NCBI GenBank assembly: GCA_024703855.1
Contig: CP087965.1
Span: forward strand, 4,146,001 to 4,210,000
Reading direction: 5' to 3'
Length of the DNA: 64,000 nt
Origin: Polaromonas sp. P2-4
GTDB taxonomy: Bacteria; Pseudomonadota; Gammaproteobacteria; Burkholderiales; Burkholderiaceae_C
Positions 19,070 through 28,242 of the stretch are shown piece by piece. Position 1 is the stretch's first letter, and every line of letters begins with the position of its first letter. The notes below the pieces were generated by a model. It did not search any database. It worked only from the letters and a program-made list of their open reading frames with translations, and was not told the DNA's origin. The position numbers were made by a program, and so were the translations under genes.

Positions 19070-20127
19070 TCAGGCGGCCTTGCGCAGGAAGCCCTGGTTG
19101 CCGCCCTTGCGGTTGGGGGCGAAACCGTTGGCCTGCAGCGACTCTTCCACGGTGTCGTAGAACACGCCGATCTTGCAGATCTCGCGCTTCGTTGCCGGTG
19201 GCCACTTCGCGGCCGAACTCGCGCGACATGCGCACCAACTGCTCGATCTGCTGCACGGTGGTCATCTTTTCGGTGCGCGCCTGGTTCCAGAGGTTGTCCT
19301 CGATACCGCAGCGCACGTGCAGGCCCATGGCCATGCCCATCATGTTGATCGGCAACACGTTGCGCATGCTGCTCTCCACGGTCAGCACGGAGCCGTCGGG
19401 AATGGCGCGCAGGAAATTGGACAGGTTGTAGATATTGGGCGCGTCCATGCCGCCACTGATGGCCACCCAGTTCATGACCAGCGGTCCCTTGTAGACACCG
19501 CGACGGATCAGGCGCTCGACGGTCTCGTAGCTGTTGAGGTTGTAGAACTGGAAGGCGCTCTGGATGCCTGCGGCGCTCAGGCGGCGCACGTGCTCTTCAA
19601 TGAAGGCCGGGCCGGAGGGCACGATCATCTCGCTGTAGGCGCGCCGCCCCTCGGGCGTGGCCATGGACGTGCCGGCGATGTCGCGCTCGTCCATGTGCTC
19701 GATCACGTTCATCTGCGTGGTGTTGACGGTCACGGTCACCTGGTCCGGCTTCGGGTCCAGCTCGGCCAGCATGTGACGGGTGTCGTCGGACAGCCACTGG
19801 GCCATCGCGCCGTCGGTCTCGGGAGCGAAGCTGATCGGAACCGCCGACCTGGATGATCATGTCGGGCACGGCCTTGCGCACGCCGGCGACCAGCTCGTTG
19901 AACTTGGACAGGCGCTTGGAGCCCTTGCCGTCGAGCTCACGCACGTGCAGGTGCAGCACGGTGGCACCGGCGTTGTAGCAGTCGACCGCTTTCTGGACTT
20001 GCTCTTCCATCGTCACGGCGATGTCTTCAGGGAAGTCGGACGGAATCCACTCGGGGCCGTAGGGTGCTGCCGTGATGACGAGTTTGTCCTGGTTTTCGGG
20101 GAACAGGTGGCCGTCGAGAAAGTTCAT
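19070..20127 (-). CDS. Beta-keto acid cleavage enzyme (BKACE, DUF849), second copy (frameshifted)
   Basis: Paralogue of 10357-11415, highly similar over its length (NQDKLVITAAPYGPEW, HLHVRELDGKGSKRLS, WLSDDTRHMLAEL, MDAPNIYNLSNFLRAIPDG). Metal motif HLHVREL present. Two shifts, near 19845 (after IIQVGG) and near 19190 (after GNEAR), break the frame; the last residues, equivalent to NGFAPNRK...LRK, are found in the shifted frame before the stop at 19070. Start ATG at 20127. Same reaction expected as for copy 1; sequence differences may reflect a different acyl chain. Confidence 0.85.
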
Positions 20128-20182
20128 GTGGTGTCTCCTAACAAAGAGAAAAAAGGGGATTCGGTTTGCGGTTGCGTGAGGG

Positions 20183-21032
20183 TCAGAAGGGCTTGTCGCC
20201 GACGATTCCGGCGCGTTCCATCTTGCGGTGGCATGGCGGATAGTCCATGACTGCGTAATGCTGGGTGGAGCGGTTGTCCCAGATCGCGACGCTGTTGGGT
20301 TTCCAGCGGAAGCGCACCTGGTATTCGGGGATCATGGCCTGGCTGAGCAGATACTGAAGCAGGGCCGCACTGCCCTGCGTGTGGTCCTGGCCATAGCGCA
20401 CGCGCGCAGGCGTGTGGTAGTTGGTGAAGTGGGTGGTGAAGCCATTGACAAACAAAACCTTCTCACCGGTTTCCGGGTGGGTACGGACCACGGGGTGCTC
20501 GGCATCGGGGTAGGCGGCCTTGAGCGCCAGGCGCTTTGATCGGCATGGCCGCGCCAAAGCTGGCCTCAATGCTGTGGCGGGCGCGCAGGCCCTCAATCTG
20601 CTGCTTGATGGTCTCTGGCAGCTTCTCGTAAGCCAAAACCATATTGGCCCACATGGTGTCACCGCCCACAGGCGGGCATTCCACGCAGCGCAGTACGCAA
20701 CCCAGCGGTGTGACTTCACGCCAGGTGGCATCGCTGTGCCACGAGTTCTCGTACCGGTCGTTTGGCTGGTCGGGCGACTTGTAGATGCGTACCAGACCGG
20801 GGTGATCGGGGTCGCTGCCAAGAACTGGATGATCTTCAAGCTCGCCAAAGCGTCGCGCAAAGGCCACGTGGTCGGCGCGGGTGATGTCCTGGTCGCGCAG
20901 GAACAGCACTTTGTGCTTGAGCAGGGCGGCCTTGATCTCGGCAAACAGGCCGTCGTCACGGGCGGCGTTGGCCAGGTTCACGCCCAGCAGCTCGGCACCG
21001 ATGGCACAGGTGAGTTGTTCGACTCGCATCAT
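20183..21032 (-). CDS. TauD/TfdA family dioxygenase, second copy (frameshifted)
   Basis: Start ATGATG at 21032 with AGGAGA upstream. HxD in SWHSDATW and the distal His in TQHYAVMDYPP are present, as in the copy at 9451-10320. An extra A in the AAA run near 20537 (MPIK followed by APGAQG instead of RLALKAAYP) is the only break; removing it restores a full-length enzyme ending GIVGDKPF. Located between the quinone oxidoreductase and the BKACE gene on the minus strand. Confidence 0.85.
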
Positions 21033-21055
21033 TTGTCTCCTGGGGGTCTTGGCGT

Positions 21056-22036
21056 TCAGATGACGAAGATGGATGAGCCCGTGGTCTTGCGGGATTCCAG
21101 GTCGCGGTGAGCCTGCACGGCGTCCTGCAGCGCGTAGTGCTGGTTGATCTCGATCTTGATGCGGCCGGCGGCCACGTGACCGAAGATCTCGCCGGCCAGC
21201 TCGGCCTTCTCCGCCGGGTCGGCGATGTAGTCGGCCAAGGCCGGGCGGGTCAGGTAGAGCGAGCCCTTCATGGCCAGCAGTTGGGGGTCGAACGGCGGGA
21301 TGGCACCGCTGGCGGTGCCGACGCAAACCATCAGGCCGCGGCGCTTGAGCGAGTCCAGCGAGGCCATGAAGGTGCTCTTGCCCACGCTATCGAACACCAC
21401 GTTCACGCCCACGCCGTTGGTGAGTTCACGCACCCGCTTGGCGACGTCTTCGTGGCTGTAGTTGATGGTGTGGTCGCAGCCGTGGGCGCGCGCCACGTCC
21501 GCCTTGGCTTCGGTGGAGACCGTGCCGATCACGGTCAGGCCCAGCAGCTTTGCCCACTGCGAGACGATCAGGCCCACGCCACCGGCGGCCGCGTGCAGCA
21601 GCACCGTGTCACCGGCCTTGAACGGGTAGATACGGCGCATCAGGTAGGCCGAAGTCAGGCCGCGCATGGTCATGGCCGCAGCGGTTTCAAAGGAAATTGC
21701 CTCGGGCAACTTGATCAGCGGGTCGGCGGGGATCAGCCGTTCGGTGCTATAGGCGCCCAGGGTGTTGAGGAAGCCGGTGTAGGTCACGCGGTCCCCCACG
21801 GCGACTTTGCTCACGCCTTCGCCGACGGCCTGCACGACGCCTGCAGCTTCCACGCCGATGTTATTGGGCAGCGGGATCGGATAGGTGCCGTTGCGGAAAT
21901 AAGTGTCGGCGTAGTTCAGGCCCACGGCCACATGGCGCAGCCGGACCTGTCCAGGTCCCGGATCGCCCACTTCTACGTCTTCGTAGCGCAGGACCTCGGG
22001 GCCTCCTGCGTTGTGCATGCGAACTGCTTTGGCCAT
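21056..22036 (-). CDS. Quinone oxidoreductase-like MDR protein, second copy
   Basis: 326 residues, intact. Start ATG at 22036 with AGGAGATC upstream. N-terminal VRMHNAGGPEVLRYEDV, cofactor loop LHAAAGGVGLIVSQWA and C-terminal SRKTTGSSIFVI fit the Qor family. First gene of the second-cluster minus-strand operon (Qor, TauD, BKACE, FrnE, RBBP9, GST stub). It is divergent from the AraC gene at 22175. Confidence 0.88.
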   Translation of the reverse strand: MAKAVRMHNAGGPEVLRYEDVEVGDPGPGQVRLRHVAVGLNYADTYFRNGTYPIPLPNNIGVEAAGVVQAVGEGVSKVAVGDRVTYTGFLNTLGAYSTERLIPADPLIKLPEAISFETAAAMTMRGLTSAYLMRRIYPFKAGDTVLLHAAAGGVGLIVSQWAKLLGLTVIGTVSTEAKADVARAHGCDHTINYSHEDVAKRVRELTNGVGVNVVFDSVGKSTFMASLDSLKRRGLMVCVGTASGAIPPFDPQLLAMKGSLYLTRPALADYIADPAEKAELAGEIFGHVAAGRIKIEINQHYALQDAVQAHRDLESRKTTGSSIFVI

Positions 22037-22130
22037 GGCTTGATCTCCTGTTGTCGAGGATTCAAATTTAGGATTTATGGGTCCCGGACGCTTTGCAAGT
22101 CCCGCCAATGACTTATCATTTCATGCCAAA

Positions 22131-22151
22131 AGCCCGAAAGTTTGTCGGGCT
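22131..22151. promoter_or_regulatory. Inverted repeat upstream of AraC-type gene
   Basis: AGCCCGA (22131-22137) and TCGGGCT (22145-22151) form a 7-bp perfect inverted repeat 24 bp before the AraC-type start at 22175, in the divergent promoter region of the second cluster. It does not resemble the 21-bp-period direct repeats elsewhere. It could be an operator or a weak hairpin in the leader. Confidence 0.4.
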
Positions 22152-22174
22152 GTTCAGGAGACAGGAACAGATCC

Positions 22175-23206
22175 ATGCCCACGCTGGTTCGCGCTGCCGT
22201 ACTGACGAATTTTCTCGACGTGGCCCGTGAGCTGGGGCTGGACGCGAACGCCTTGCTGCGCAGCGTGGGGCTCAGCCGCGCCTTGCTCGCCGACCCTGAG
22301 CAACGCATACCGGCCGAGGCGGCCCTGACGCTGCTGGAGCGGGCCGCCGAGGCGGGAAACTGCCTCAATTTCGGCCTGCGCATGGCCGAGTCGCGCCAGT
22401 TGTCCGATTTCGGCGTGGTGAGCCTGCTGATCAGCCACCAGCGCACGCTGCGTGACGCCTTGACCACCACCGTCGAGTACCGGCATCTTCTCAACGACAC
22501 GCTGGCGATGCAGATCGAGGACGCCGGCAAGATGGTCATCGTGCACGAGGAGGTGGTGGCGCCGGTGCCCGCGCGGCAGGGCACCGAGTTGGCCATTGGC
22601 GTGTTGTTCCGCATGTGGGGGGCGCTGCTGGGGGCGCGCTGGCGCCCCCACAGCGTCAACTTCACCCACGACGCGCCGCCCGATCTGCGCTTGCATCAGC
22701 GCGTCTTTGCCTGTCGGCTCGAATTCGGCAGCGAATTCAACGGCATCGTCTGCGCCGCGGCCGACCTGGATGTGCCCAACCCGGCGGCCAATCCCGCCAT
22801 GGCCCGCTACGCCCGGCGCTTCGTGGAATCTCTGCCCTTGGTCAGTGAACCCTCCGTGGTGCTGGACGTGCGCAAGGCCATCTACCTGATGCTGCCCAGC
22901 GGCCGGGCGCGCAGCGAGACAGTGGCCCAGGGCTTGGGCCTGAGCGTGCGGACCATGCAGCGCCAGCTCGACGAGGCCGGCGCGAATTTCACCGACCTGC
23001 TCAACGAGGTCCGGCGGGAACTGGCGCAGCGCTACATCGAGAACCCGCGCTATTCCATGGCGCGCCTTTCCGAGTTGCTGGGCTACGAAACGCCGAGCTC
23101 CTTCACCCGCTGGTTCATCGCGCAATTCGGCATGCCGCCGCAAACCTGGCGCGCCACCCGCAAGGCCGGTGGCGTGGCGCGCGGCGCCGGTCCGTCAGCC
23201 GCTTGA
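22175..23206 (+). CDS. AraC family transcriptional regulator
   Basis: 343 residues, intact. Start ATG at 22175 with CAGGAGACAGG upstream. The N-terminal Arabinose_bd-type domain includes GLRMAESRQLSDFGVVSLL. The C-terminal double HTH includes RSETVAQGLGLSVRTMQRQL and MARLSELLGYETPSSFTRWF. It differs clearly from the regulators at 7238-8276 and 23195-24209, which resemble each other. Divergent from the Qor-headed operon and the best candidate regulator for it. It overlaps tail to tail with the next gene by about 11 bp. Confidence 0.88.
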   Translation: MPTLVRAAVLTNFLDVARELGLDANALLRSVGLSRALLADPEQRIPAEAALTLLERAAEAGNCLNFGLRMAESRQLSDFGVVSLLISHQRTLRDALTTTVEYRHLLNDTLAMQIEDAGKMVIVHEEVVAPVPARQGTELAIGVLFRMWGALLGARWRPHSVNFTHDAPPDLRLHQRVFACRLEFGSEFNGIVCAAADLDVPNPAANPAMARYARRFVESLPLVSEPSVVLDVRKAIYLMLPSGRARSETVAQGLGLSVRTMQRQLDEAGANFTDLLNEVRRELAQRYIENPRYSMARLSELLGYETPSSFTRWFIAQFGMPPQTWRATRKAGGVARGAGPSAA

Positions 23207-24209
23207 GCGGTGCGTGTGGCGCCACTGCGAGGCGCTGCATCCGAAGGTGACGTTGAACCAGTGCGCGAACGCGCTGGGCGCCGAGAACCCGAGCAACGCG
23301 GCGACTTCGGACAGGGGCAAGTCGCTGCCCTGAACCTGGCGCAGCACCAGCTCCGAGCGCACCGATTGCAGCAGTCGCGAGAAGGTCTCGCCCTCCTGGC
23401 CCAGGTGGCGGTGGATGGTTCGCCGGTCCACCCCGAGGTGCTGCGCGACCTGCTGCGAGGTGCAGCGTCCGCCCGGCAACAGGGCGGCAATCAGTTGGCG
23501 CACCGTGGCCTTGGTGCTCTGGTGCTCGCGCGACAGCGCGATCCAGGTACTGGCGCGCGAAACGGGCCATCTCGGGGTTGGTGCCCGGCAGGCGAGCCTG
23601 GAGGTCGGCAGCGTGGCAGACCAGGCCGTTGAACTCGCTGTTGAAGTCCACCGGAGTGCCGAAAAACGCGCGATGGCCGCTGGCGTCGCGTGGCGGGCGG
23701 TGGTTGAAGCACACGCGCAGTGGTTTCCATTGGGGGCCCAGCAGCTCGCGCAGAATACGGTGCATCACCCCCACCGCCAGTTCCATGGCCTGACGGGTGG
23801 AGGCCGACTGCTCGACCAGGATCTCCTCGCGAATCACCAGCAGGCCGTCGTGCTCGTCGATGCGCGTCAGCAGCGACGCATTGAGCAGGCGCAGGTAGCG
23901 GCACAGGGTGTCCAGCGCCTGGCGCGCGGTCGCCTCCTCCTTGAGCACCAGGCTGATGGGGCCGAGGTTGGACAGCTGTCGCTGGCTTGCCAAGCGCAGG
24001 CCGAAATCCTCGACGCCGCTGGCCTGTGCGCTCGATTCCAGCAGTTCTCGCACGGCGTCGGTGCTCAGTGGCGTCTCGGGGTCGTCCAGGCTGCGCGCCA
24101 CCAGCCCCGCGCGGCGCAGCATGACCAAGGGGTCCAGCCCGACGGATCGGGCCAAATCTACATAGCCGCTGAGGCTTGCGCTGCGAACAACCGGGAAGTA
24201 GGAGGCCAT
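23195..24209 (-). CDS. AraC family transcriptional regulator (frameshifted)
   Basis: Start MASYFPVVRSASLSGY at 24209. The N-terminal ligand domain includes GLRLASQRQLSNLGPISLVL; the C-terminal HTH includes RCTSQQVAQHLGVDRRTIHR and VAALLGFSAPSAFAHWF. One shift near 23540 (after YLDRA) separates ligand and DNA-binding domains. Strongly similar to the regulator at 7238-8276. Divergent from the second Bug gene across the operator at 24214-24250, the same layout as in cluster 1. Confidence 0.82.
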
Positions 24210-24213
24210 GTCA

Positions 24214-24250
24214 TGTCCCAAATTCGAAAGTTTATGTCCCGGATTATCAA
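24214..24250 (+). promoter_or_regulatory. Two-part direct-repeat operator between AraC gene and second Bug gene
   Basis: Half-sites TGTCCCAAATTCGAAA (24214-24229) and TGTCCCGGATTATCAA (24235-24250), start to start 21 bp. The site begins 5 bp from the AraC start codon and 91 bp before the Bug start, the same geometry as at 8285-8321. Confidence 0.75.
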
Positions 24251-24340
24251 GCAACGTCCATCGCTCGAAACTACGATTCGTGAAGGATTCGAGCAAGCTT
24301 CGCGCGAAGACCGCTGAAATTAAACGGACAGGAGACAAAC

Positions 24341-25320
24341 ATGCACCGCCCCCCTATTTCCACCTGCGCCGCGCCCTGTGCGCCGCCGCCCTGGCGCTCA
24401 CGCTGCCGGCCGCCATGGCCTGGACCGACAAGCCCATCAGGATGCTGGTGCCCGCGCCGGCCGGCGGCACCATGGACGTGGTGGCCCGCATCGTGGCCGA
24501 TCAGCTGTCGGCCGACCTCGGGCAACCGGTGGTGGTGGAGAACAGGGCCGGTGCGGGCGGGGCCATTGCCGTGCAAGCCATGACCGTGGCGCCTGCCGAT
24601 GGCCACACCATCATGATGACGGCTAGCAACGTCCTGACCGAGATCCCGCATGTCATGAAGACCAGCTTCGACCCGCTCAAGGACGTCAAGCCGGTGGCCG
24701 CCATCGCCCGGTCCAGCATGGTGCTGGTGGGCGCGCCCAACCTCGCGCCCAAGGACCTCAAGTCGCTGATCGCCTACGTCAAGGCCAACCCGGGCAAGAT
24801 TAGCTTTGCCTCGTACAGCACAGGCACCGTCTCGCATTACGCGGGCATGATCCTGAACCAGAAGGCCGGCCTGGACATGCAGCACGTGCCCTTCCCCGGT
24901 TCGCCGCCCGCGCTGGCCCAGGTGATGGGCGGCCAGATCCCTCTGATGTTCGACGGCATGGCCACCTCCAAGGCCATGATCACGGCGGGCAAGCTCCAGG
25001 TCTACGGCGTCGCGGCCAAGACCCGCTCCGCGCATCTGCCGCAAGCGCCCACGCTGGCCGAGCAGGGCTTTCCCGAGCTGGACTTCAGCAACTGGGTCGG
25101 CGTGATCGTGGCCTCGGGCGTTCCTGCGGCGACCACCGACAGGATCCATGCCGCCATCAGCAAGGCTGCTGCCTCGGCCAAGGTTCGCGACCGGCTGCTG
25201 AGCGCCGGCTTCGAGCCCGGCGGCGACATGACGCCCGCGCAACTGGCGCAGTCGGTCCGTAGCGAGTTCGAGCGCAACGCTGCCATCGTCAAGACCTTCG
25301 ACATCAAGCTCAATCAGTGA
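24341..25320 (+). CDS. Bug/TctC substrate-binding protein, second copy (5' frameshift)
   Basis: Periplasmic binding protein with signal segment RALCAAALALTLPAAMA followed by WTDKPIRMLVPAPAGGTMD. The ATG at 24341 has CAGGAGAC upstream. The C6 run at 24349-24354 appears one base short; adding a C joins MHRPP to YFHLRRALC in frame. The rest is uninterrupted to KTFDIKLNQ. Highly similar to the protein at 8409-9402 (both end AAIVKTF.I.L.Q). No transporter membrane genes adjoin. Confidence 0.87.
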
Positions 25321-25556
25321 CGGTGGCGGTCGGGTTTTGTTCGGAGACACCCAGCCTGGCCTGATGCACTGGCGCGCCGCCAGAGCAATTCCTGGGCTGC
25401 GCGCAGCGCTGACATCAAGCGATGTTTGCGGCTGGCATGAAATGGCAAATCGATGTCGTCGATTGCCAAACCCGCTCGAAGGCAATTGATAAAAATTCCA
25501 TACCTTCGGATTTCGACAGCCGGGCCATGAGCCCGCTCCTACAGAGAGACAGCGAC

Positions 25557-27193
25557 ATGAACGGACAGATGATGCAGCAGCCGCTGCTGATTTCCTCATT
25601 GCTGCGCCACGCCGAGCGCCACCACGGTGCCCAGCAGGTGGTGTCGCGCCGCGTGGAAGGCGACATCCACCGCTACACCTACCGCGAGCTGGCCGCGCGC
25701 TCGCGCCGCATGGCCAAGGCGCTGGCCGCGTTGGGCGTGACCCCGGGGCGCGCGTGGGCACCATCGCCTGGAACGGCTACCGCCACCTGGAGCTGTACTA
25801 CGCCGTCTCGGGCTCGGGCTCGGTGCTGCACACCCTCAACCCGCGCCTGCACCTCGACCAGGTGGTCTGGATCGCCGACCACGCTGAAGACCAGGTGCTG
25901 TTCTTCGACAAGACCTTCCTGCCGCTGGTCGAGGCCGTCGCCGAGCGCCTGGCCACCGTCAGGCACTTCGTGCTCATGGTCGATCGCGACCAGATGCCCG
26001 TCGAGCACAAGCTGCCCGGCCTGCTGTGCTATGAAGACCTGATCTCCGGCCAGGACGACGAGTTCATGTGGCCCGAGTTCGACGAGAACACGGCGTCGAG
26101 CCTGTGCTACACCAGCGGCACCACCGGCAATCCCAAGGGCGTGCTCTACAGCCACCGCTCCACGGTGCTGCACACCTATGCCTCGGCCCTGCCCGATGCG
26201 CTCAACCTCTCGGCGCGCGACGCCGTCCTGCCCGTCGTGCCCATGTTCCACGTCAATGCCTGGGGCCTGCCGTACTCGGCCTGCATGGTGGGCGCCAAGC
26301 TGGTGTTTCCCGGCCCGGGGCTGGACGGCAAGTCGCTCTATGAGTTGTTCGAGGCCGAAGGCGTGACGCTGTCGGCGGGCGTGCCCACCGTCTGGCAGGG
26401 GCTGCTGACGCACGTGCAGGGCCACCAGCTGCGCTTCAGCACCATGAAGCGCACGGTGATCGGCGGCTCGGCCTGCCCGCCGGCCATGATGGCCAGCTTC
26501 GAGGACAACTACGGCGTGCAGGTGATCCACGCCTGGGGCATGACCGAGCTCAGTCCCATCGGCACGGTGTGCATGCTCAAGGGGCACCAGCTGGGCCTAC
26601 CGGTGGGTGAGCGCCGCGCCGTCCAGGCCAAGCAGGGCCGCGCAGTGTTCGGCATCGACATGAAGATCGTGGACGATCACGGCGAGGAACTGCCCTGGGA
26701 TGGCAGGACGGCGGGCGAATTGCTGGTGCGCGGGCCCTGGGTGGTGGATCAGTACCTCAAGGGCGAGCACAGCCCGCTGGTGGTGACGGACGGCCGGGGC
26801 TGGTTTCCCACCGGGGATGTGGCCACCATCGACAACGATGGCTTCATGAACATCACCGACCGCAGCAAGGACGTGATCAAGTCCGGCGGCGAGTGGATAG
26901 GCGCCATCGACCTGGAGAACATCGCCATGGCGCACCCGGCGGTGGCCATGGCGGCGTGCATCGGGGCGCGCCACCCCAAGTGGGACGAGCGCCCGCTGCT
27001 GGTGGTGGTCAGGACGCCCGGTGCTGAGGTGACGCGAGACGAACTCATCGCTTTCTTCGAGGGCAGAATAGCCAAGTGGTGGACGCCCGATGACGTGGTG
27101 TTTGTGGATGCGATCCCGCTGGGGGCCACCGGCAAGATGCTCAAGACCCGGCTGCGTGAGCAGTTCCAGGACCACCTGCTGGCCCAGGCCTGA
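25557..27193 (+). CDS. Long/medium-chain acyl-CoA ligase (AMP-binding), frameshifted
   Basis: ANL-superfamily ligase of about 545 residues. Start ATG at 25557. The phosphate-binding loop is YTSGTTGNPKG, and HAWGMTELSPIG, TGDVATIDNDGF and the catalytic Lys in LGATGKMLKTRLR are present. A GGGG run at 25744-25747 appears one G short; adding one joins ALGVTPG to ARVGTIAWNGY. It activates a carboxylic acid with ATP and CoA. Placed directly after the second Bug gene, it may activate the imported acid or a BKACE-pathway product; the YeiH fragment follows 5 bp later. Confidence 0.85.
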
Positions 27194-27198
27194 GCACC

Positions 27199-27640
27199 AT
27201 GCAAGCTTTGAAGGCCCAATCCGCGCGCTGGTTTCCCGGCGTGCTGGTCAGCGCGGTGGTGGCTGTGGCGGCCATGTTCCTGGCCGAGCACTACGGCGCA
27301 CCCGTGATGCTGTTCGCGCTGCTGCTGGGCATGGCGCTCAATTTTCTGTCACAAGAAGGGCGCTGCGCCCCGGGCGTGGACTTCACCGCCAAACAGGTGC
27401 TGCGCCTCGGTGTGGCGCTGCTGGGCCTGCGCATCACCGCCGGTCAGGTCATGGCGCTGGGCTGGCAGCCGGTGCTCATGGTGGCGCTGGCGGTGGTGCT
27501 GACCATTGTCTGCGGCATTGTGCTTGCGCGGCTCATGGGCTTCCAGATGTTCTTCGGCCTGCTCACCGGTGGTGCGGTAGCCATCTGCGGGGCATCGGCG
27601 GCGCTGGCACTGTCGGCGGCTATGCCCCAGCAATCGCAAG
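27199..27640 (+). pseudogene. YeiH-family putative sulfate exporter, 3' truncated
   Basis: N-terminal 145 or so residues of a PSE-family (PF03601) membrane protein: hydrophobic helices VLVSAVVAVAAMFLAEHYG, APVMLFALLLGMALNFLS and PVLMVALAVVLTIVCGIVLA, and the conserved GGAVAICGASAALALSA. After about 27640 the sequence becomes an IS66 TnpB fragment and the frame runs into unrelated residues. More than half of the family length is missing. It starts 5 bp after the ligase stop. Confidence 0.75.
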
Positions 27641-27644
27641 AGCC

Positions 27645-27880
27645 GCGTACACGCAGGACCCCACGGCAGGCGACCTGTATGTGTTTGCCAGCCGCAGCGC
27701 GGCGCTGATCAAGGTGCTGTACTTCGATCGCAGCGGCTGGTGCGTGTGGGCCAAGCGGCTGGAGGCGGGTCGCTTCATCACCGACTGGAGCCGTGTGCAC
27801 ACCCGGGAGATCGACTGCACTCAGTTGAAGCTGCTGCTCGAAGGCATCGAACCGAGGCGACAGCTCAAACGCTATCGCCA
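27645..27880 (+). mobile_element. IS66-family TnpB (accessory protein) fragment
   Basis: Encodes DPTAGDLYVFASRSAALIKV then LYFDRSGWCVWAKRLEAGRF then a region ending QLKLLLEGIE, the conserved core of IS66 TnpB. No start codon, TnpA or TnpC is present, so this is a remnant left where the element truncated the YeiH gene. From 27880 to 28242 no gene is seen; 28060-28098 is an AT-only stretch apart from a few bases. Confidence 0.75.
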
Positions 27881-28242
27881 CGAGGCTGCTGCGCAAGATC
27901 GGAAGCGATTGCAATTCGGGACACTCCGGGGGCGGTTGGAGAGCAGGGGCTGGTCAGCGCCCTGGTTGCCCATGGCTGAAATCTTCCAGCTCTCCACTGA
28001 AGAACGCGTGGAAGTCCTCAATCCGGCGGCTAACACGGTCACCACCACCATGTCGGTCAAATAATTTATTATTAATTTATAATTATAATAACTGCAGACC
28101 ATCGAGATTGAGCCAAACCAACCCATGCTGGGATTCAAAGCTTTCCGCGCTGTCAAGCCAGCATGGAGCACCATTGAGCTGATGTCCATGAGCCGCAAAA
28201 TTCGATAGAACCAATTCTTTCCTCTAACCGGAGATATGAGCC

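Noticed and set aside
21107..22111. Long open frame on the plus strand opposite the quinone oxidoreductase gene
   Set aside because: It is antisense to a gene with clear MDR motifs; composition (His/Gly/Arg-rich) is typical of GC-rich shadow frames. The same applies to 24271-25764, 45805-47109, 50543-52045 and 60220-61317.
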